64,000 nt of DNA from Ooceraea biroi (lineage: Eukaryota; Arthropoda; Insecta; Hymenoptera; Formicidae): contig NC_039516.1 of NCBI RefSeq assembly GCF_003672135.1, forward strand, positions 3,393,838 through 3,457,837, given 5' to 3'. The translations under genes were made by a program, and so were the position numbers. Positions 58,540-64,000 of this stretch are shown piece by piece. Position 1 is the stretch's first letter; each line of letters begins with the position of its first letter. Below the pieces are notes generated by a model. That model searched no databases. It had not been told where the DNA came from and was given only the letters and a program-made list of their open reading frames with translations.

Positions 58540-61146
58540 AGTTGCGCGCATGCTCCCAACCGAACCTGCCAAATGGACAGGCGATACAACAACGGAAATA
58601 CCATTCTGCGTGGTGCTCCTCCCTCGCCCCTCGAATGGTTCCTCGATTACCCTTGCCCTCTCTCAAAGCCGATCTCTACCAGCCGGCCCTCTAGCCGGGT
58701 AGACCGAAGAAGGGAATGTTCAGGGTCCTACAAGGATGACGGACGATTCTCACGCTCGGTGACGTAACTGGTATTACGGCTGATCCAATCAGGTCAGTTC
58801 TATGAAAGCAAGAGTGGGATTAGGGATGTGAGTTAGTTAAGTTTTGTCAAAATAAAGAATTCAATGCTAGAGTTCATGAAACTATCCTGTGCCGAAGCAC
58901 TAGCACCTTTTTCCAGGAGACAGATGCGGAACGTTAGAAAGATAAGCATGAATGAGAAATAAAAATAATGCGAAAATTCATGAATAACTAGGAACCTGCG
59001 AGCGAATTTCTGCGGTCGCCTCATAGATGCACTGGCCTAGTTTGCAAAGGGGTTAACGGAGGGTGGAGGAAGAGGAGTTTGGGGGCGTGGATCTGTGTCA
59101 CTGCACACGCGCGCTGTACCACTCGGTGCATTCTTCGATGTTGTTCTTGGCCCCTTTGCTAAACGCGGAATCACGGAATCTTCGCAACTTTCCTACTTAT
59201 ACAAGGTAGCGCGGCAAAATCCACCATCGAACTCGCAGGATGAGTGACTCCAGCTGGAACTCTTAACTGTAATATTATTTTGTAATTTTATAATAAATAA
59301 TAAGAAGCGTGACATTATAAAAATGATATTAAAAACTTTCTCTACTTAAAGATATCTTTAATTATTTCTTTTAAACATTTCGCGTCTCTGACTTCTCTTT
59401 TCTGCTGATTTCCTTCGTTCGTTCGTGAAGTTCCACATCAGTGACCATAATAAAAGCATAGTTAATGCGTGGATGTAGTTAAGAAATGTAGGGCACCCGG
59501 TATGCGTACGCAGGAAGCATCACGCAAGCGTGCTTCTCCAGCGTCTGCGTGTCACAACTATCATAAGTGTAATGTTGCGTGATATACCGTAATGTGTGTT
59601 GCGTGCTCAATCGCGATCGCCACGATAAAATGTACCATTGCAGAATACGCTACGAAAAGTACATTACGTTACGAAACAGTATCCTCCCCATTTATTCAGT
59701 AACGCAAGTTAAATATGCGATCCGTGCACAGCGAAATTACTTTATTATTGCCTCTCTGCTTTTTTTACCCTACAATGAATTTCCATTCCAACTACCAGGC
59801 GAAGAAAAATTTCTGTTCGGTTCTCCCCTTATCGCGTCTGTTACGCGAGGCAGCATGCAAATTGAACGTGTAAAGCGCGTAAAGCGCGCGTCAAGAAGAT
59901 TTCCACGATGAGCAGCATTCGCAAAAAGACGCGAGCGTCGGTAATTAATCGACCTTGCGAGCACTGAAGAAAAAGTTGCGGGCTAGATTTAGCCGATGCG
60001 GGGAGGGATTCCCTGCCTCTTGCGGTTACGTGAACGAGCTCGCCATTTTGCCTCGCTGCTGCTACTCCCGTTTGACACCGACTTGCGTTTCGACCTTCAA
60101 ACGTCGTCGGAAAAAAGAGCCATTGTCCGCGTGCCGAGGAGCTAGAGGGAAATGATGCCGAAAAGGAATACGGAGGGGTGTTCAATGTATGCAACCGAAA
60201 CGGCTAGACTCGTCGTCTTCCTGTGTCTCTCTCTCTTTTTACTGGTCTTTCTCGTAGCTTCGTCCATCTTCTTTCAGCTCTCAAAGAGTGATTTTCGTAA
60301 AAGGAAGTCACGGATTTATGTTTCCGCGCATCCCGTCCAACGATCAAATCCAAGAGTCCGTTGTATGTCTGTTCATATCTTTTCTGTTTCTACTTCTTCA
60401 TGCAATCTCCTTGCAACGTGACCGACTTCGATGACGAGGTTCGTGCAATCAGTGCGCCGTGATACGTCTGCCCGGAAGGACAGGGATCAGCTTTTATTCC
60501 GTTCCGAACGAGCGGTAACGCACAAGGCTCGCGCGCGCTCCCGCAACGTGCAGGTGCACGTGCATTTCACGCTTTACGTCTCTCCGACGGCCCCGACGCG
60601 ACGGTGCTATGCGGAAGTGCACCGGAAGTGCAACAAAGGTGCTAACTATACATGCATGCCCTTCGGAGGAAGCGATCCGACCTAGTTACGATATTTTACT
60701 GACTCGACGTCCGATTACCGATCCGTGGTGGAATCTTACAATTAGTCACCTAATGATCCGTCATCGTGTATTTTATTACTCATCGCTCATTGTTGCGATT
60801 TTTGCTAATTACTCATACTGCATTTATCGTCATGATAATTGCTCAATTATCTACTTAACTCTCGCGGTTGCATCCATCGGGAACATAGGTCGTGGATCCG
60901 ATTTCACGGGTAGCCGTAATCGTCATTTGCAAACCGAGTCTCTCCTGCATCTTACGTTATGCATTTGCAACCGTCTGCGATCGCCTTCATACATATGCGC
61001 GCATATGCATGTACAATACATACATCGAGCGAATTAATGGATTTACTGTGCGACACGCACGCTCGTCGATTCTTTTTGCTCTTGGCGGGCATCAGACAGC
61101 TGATTATGCGATCTACATATAATTATATTGGATCGTACATATTGTT
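58540..61146. other. Unassigned, several GC-richer patches
   Basis: Patches at 58,540-58,780, 59,860-60,180 and 60,400-60,680 are open in several frames. One plus-strand frame (ATG 60,152, 89 codons) contains a run of about 20 hydrophobic residues (LVVFLCLSLFLLVFLVASSI) that would span a membrane, but it has no family match and could be chance. Between the patches the DNA is AT-rich. Confidence 0.3.
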
Positions 61147-61873
61147 TTAAGGGGGGAGCCTGCTTTAGAACGTTGAAAATAAGGTATAATTTTACGAATT
61201 TTTTTGGAGAAACTATACAGCGGATCATTATAAAACTTTGATGCATTTATTAGTACATGTTTAAAGATAAAAAAATTATTTTTTTATTTGAATATATCGC
61301 CTGTAGAGGTCGTCCTGGAGGCATCTTAGTGCAGCCGGCATTGTAAATTGTTGAGCATTCTCCTGCCTCCAAATTTCATCCAAACTGAAAAATTGAAATA
61401 TTTTCTCGTTATTTATGAATTCCCATCGTCGATGAACCTTTAATATTCATAAAAACATTAAGTTAAACAATTATTTTTGCATGAAAAAGTTCAAAACCTT
61501 TGCCTAAAAATCGTACTTTTGTGTTCTAAGCTCCACCATTTTGGCACTTTTCAACTTTTTTCTTCTCTCTTTGGTTCATCGACGATGGAAATTCATAAAT
61601 AACGAGAACATATTTCAATTTTTCAGTTTAGACGAAATTTGGAGGCAGGAGAATGCTCACCAATTTGCAATGCCGGCGACGCGGCTGCACTAAGATTTCT
61701 CCAGGACGACCTCTACAAGCGATGTATTCAAATCAAAAAATAATTTTTTTTATCTTTAAACATGTACTAATAAATGCATCAAAGTTTTATAATGATCCGC
61801 TGTATAGTTTCTCCAAAAACAATTCGGAAAATATACCTTATTTTCAGCGTTCTAAAGCAGGCTCCCCCCTTAA
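61147..61873. mobile_element. TTAA-bordered foldback element (727 bp)
   Basis: Seen: TTAAGGGGGGAGCCTGCTTT at the left end matches the reverse complement of the right end (CTCCCCCCTTAA). Arms of about 292 bp (left, to 61,438) and 301 bp (right, from 61,573) are close reverse complements around a 134-bp spacer; the left arm lacks about eight bases (near GCCGCGTCGCCGGC) present in the right. TTAA at both outer edges suggests insertion at TTAA, as in piggyBac-type elements, although the ends GGGGGG are not the usual piggyBac ends. No transposase is encoded, so it is a non-autonomous foldback element (MITE-like). Confidence 0.9.
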
Positions 61874-63037
61874 GTGTTTTTAGTCATTTGGATGTATTCG
61901 TTATTAAAAACACTGAGCAAACCGGACGAATATAAATTAGAAAAGGGTTCAAATGCAGAGAAATTTGACTATTGAATATAAGCGACTATTAATCGGACGA
62001 ACTATTAATGCGCTCGACTGTACTCGTACACGCGCCTCTCTTCGGCGTCGAGGCCGCTCGCTCGACCACGCTCGGCAACGCCGCGTTCATGCTTGCGCTC
62101 GCGCGCGCACTGGCTGTTGCGTAACGCTGCGGAGTCATGCGATAGGATAGATTCGTCGTTGTGCGGCGCGGTGGGATATATGAGGATAGACGAGGATAAA
62201 GCCGATAGTAGACGAGCCGAGACGAGGCAAGGGGCCGAGAGGAACGGCGGCTCAGCCTTGAAACGCTTCGTCACGAACGCCATGCACGAACGTTGGACTT
62301 GCCACAGATTGTGCGAACTCGCGGTTTCTTTCCGAGCTTTTCCTGCGTTTAGAAAATCTTCAAGAAACGGCTTTTCCTCAATCTTTTCGGACTCTTCATG
62401 AAACAACGCGTCCCTCTGAAATATCGAAGTTACATCAAGGACAGAATATTAGATATTCGATATAGATTTGTAATCGTTACGATAAAATTTAGCTCGAAGC
62501 ATTTCATATTCAGTGAAGAATTGATTTTTCATATCACGGAATATTCATGAGGCATCTTAGAATATCCTCTGCTTGCAATCTTTCATTTAAAACTTTGAAA
62601 ATAGTTACATTTAAATTCTATGCTTTACTCTTATATTGGGTAAAATATGTATAACTGCCGAGATGGATGCGTCCAACAAAATGGAACATCGATTTATGCT
62701 GGAAAATATAACGAAATGGGTTACTAGGCAAGACCTAGTTTCCAACCTGACGAGTGTCTAGCTACGACGTTCACAGACTTCTATACATATCAAACTTTCT
62801 AGTTGGAATATAATTTATTAAAGTCTCTTGTAGTCTGATCTTTTTGTATTTATTTACTTGGTACTCAAGCAAATTATTAGTATAAAACATTCTTAATCAG
62901 CAACATTTTAAATGTAATTTTTACTTTAAATAAAGTTTGATTTAGCGTTCAGTTTAATTTAATCTTGATTGAATTTGCGAATAGCAGATATTTATTTTAA
63001 ATAATTGTAATTGCTTTCTTCAACATTCCTTTTCATA
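61874..63037. other. CpG-rich patch at 62.0-62.4 kb, then AT-rich
   Basis: At 62,005-62,406 frames of 133 codons (minus, TTG start) and 102 codons (plus, TTG start) overlap completely. Neither has an ATG start or a domain. The patch may be a promoter or exon of a neighbouring gene. From 62,420 to 63,037 the DNA is AT-rich without features. Confidence 0.35.
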
Positions 63038-63220
63038 TCATTTACAAAATTTTCCATGCCACGCCATGCCATTAAAAACAACCTGCAGTTCGCCATACTT
63101 TTGCACATTCATTATGTAAGCGATAATGTTCGGTGCGAACGAAGTTCCTAGAACGCTGAGGAAGCTGCGAGGTACTCTGTAAGGGTCCAGAATCCACATG
63201 CTGTTCTTATTCTTCAGGAT
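63038..63220 (-). CDS. Candidate exon, possibly terminal, unknown protein
   Basis: Seen: a 78-codon open frame on the minus strand ends at a TGA (63,038-63,040). The likely start of an exon is the first AG after a long pyrimidine-rich stretch, at about 63,220. The peptide includes SMWILDPYRVPRSFLSVLG and TSFAPNIIAYIMNVQKYGEL, hydrophobic and well mixed, with good codon periodicity. A weak GTTGTT donor after GELQ (63,083) is an alternative end. I do not recognise the family; part of a membrane protein is possible. Confidence 0.3.
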   Translation of the reverse strand: MLKNKNSMWILDPYRVPRSFLSVLGTSFAPNIIAYIMNVQKYGELQVVFNGMAWHGKFCK

Positions 63221-64000
63221 CTCTCGGATGGTCAGACGATAACCAGGAAGCGGAAGCGGCCGAACGAGTCGTTGTTAAGAAAGCAGGGCGGAAGAGCCAA
63301 CCCTATCGGTGGATGGATCGGGGAATGAGGGAGAGGATCGGGGGCAAAGGGGGACGGGCGGGGGCTTAAGAAAGCGAGGGAAGAAAAAAAGCGGTTCACC
63401 AGGAGGGTAGAGAGCTCGTTTCGACCTCGTGGTAGGCCTCGATCGATGTCGTCGCCATGGTGACCGGGCCGGCACCGCGGTGCTCCACTACTGATTATTT
63501 ATGTCAAAGATTCCCCCCGCGACCCTCCGAGGCATGAAACGCAAACGCGAGCGAACCACCCCGGGCAGAGGGGCAAACGCTCGATCTGGCAGCCTACTAG
63601 CCTACCCACGTGACACTGAAGTTGAGGGGTTCCGGGGATGGATAAACTGTGGACGGGGTAGATGGAATATGTGGATAGATGCGAAGGGAGTGCAGAGAGA
63701 GAGAAGCCAAAATTTGACGCTTTATATTTTATTAATTGTGTAAATTGCAATTTATTTATATCCGTATGTGGAATGTGCATTCATGTATGTTTTATCATTA
63801 ACCACGTCCGTTTTTTTCGTGAAGCACATCTATTTTTGTTTTGCAATTAAAACATCGGTAAATGAATATTTCCGCTATCGCGAGAAAGAAGAAAAGAGGA
63901 GAACGGAAGAAGACGTGAAGAGGAATCAATGAAATACGCGGTCAAAGAAGAGAATAAATGGGGCGCGTAGGTACATATATAACCACGTCGAGATTTATTC
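63221..64000. other. GC-rich patch then AT-rich edge, unassigned
   Basis: From 63,230 to 63,640 the DNA is GC-rich with purine-rich runs (GGGGGC, GAAGAAAAAAA) and short frames on both strands. It may include the intron acceptor of the candidate exon at 63,038-63,220. The last 300 bases are ordinary AT-rich sequence. Confidence 0.3.

Noticed and set aside
1..64000. tRNA genes, rRNA, CRISPR arrays, bacterial operons or viral insertions
   Set aside because: I looked for conserved tRNA B-box-like sequences with paired acceptor stems, long conserved rRNA blocks, regular spaced repeats and viral domains and saw none I could support by eye.

Overview
The window looks like insect nuclear DNA, most probably from a hymenopteran such as an ant. 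The reasons are small conserved exons scattered in AT-rich DNA, sharp CpG-rich islands, a metazoan U1 snRNP gene with short introns, and two mariner elements of the mellifera-type group (transposase N-terminus MENQKEHFRHILFCYFRKGK). There are no bacterial gene clusters, rRNA genes, CRISPR arrays or tRNAs that I could recognise. The species call is inference.

One protein-coding gene is certain: snRNP-U1-70K on the minus strand, 35,593 down to 30,128. I resolved seven coding exons with GT/AG borders and matching phases, giving a 405-residue protein with the N-terminal U1-70K region, an RRM, a Gly/Arg stretch and an Arg/Asp/Glu-rich tail. Its fourth intron (3.6 kb) dwarfs the others (75-289 bp) and carries a repeated sequence motif and a possible stop-containing cassette exon. 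A promoter-like block with a CCGCCATTTT-type motif lies upstream.

Mobile DNA: two nearly identical mariner copies (24,660-25,941 and 37,522-38,802), each flanked by TA, carry the same shared frame breaks, so a dead transposase gene was copied by another source of transposase. A 727-bp foldback element bordered by TTAA (61,147-61,873) has two arms of about 290-300 bp around a 134-bp spacer. A separate 105-nt near-perfect hairpin sits at 49,575-49,679.

The rest is mainly intergenic or intronic. It contains CpG-rich islands (near 5.5, 13.6, 18, 21.2, 22.4, 24.2, 26.5-27.7, 40, 48.5, 50.5-53, 62 and 63.4 kb) that look like promoters or 5' leaders of genes whose bodies I cannot join up. Several short exon-like blocks with splice signals, mostly minus strand, are reported at low to moderate confidence. 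The best is 17,759-18,361, where two overlapping frames both look coding and appear to hand over to one another near 17,934. In the GC-rich islands several frames are often open at once, so open frames there are weak evidence.
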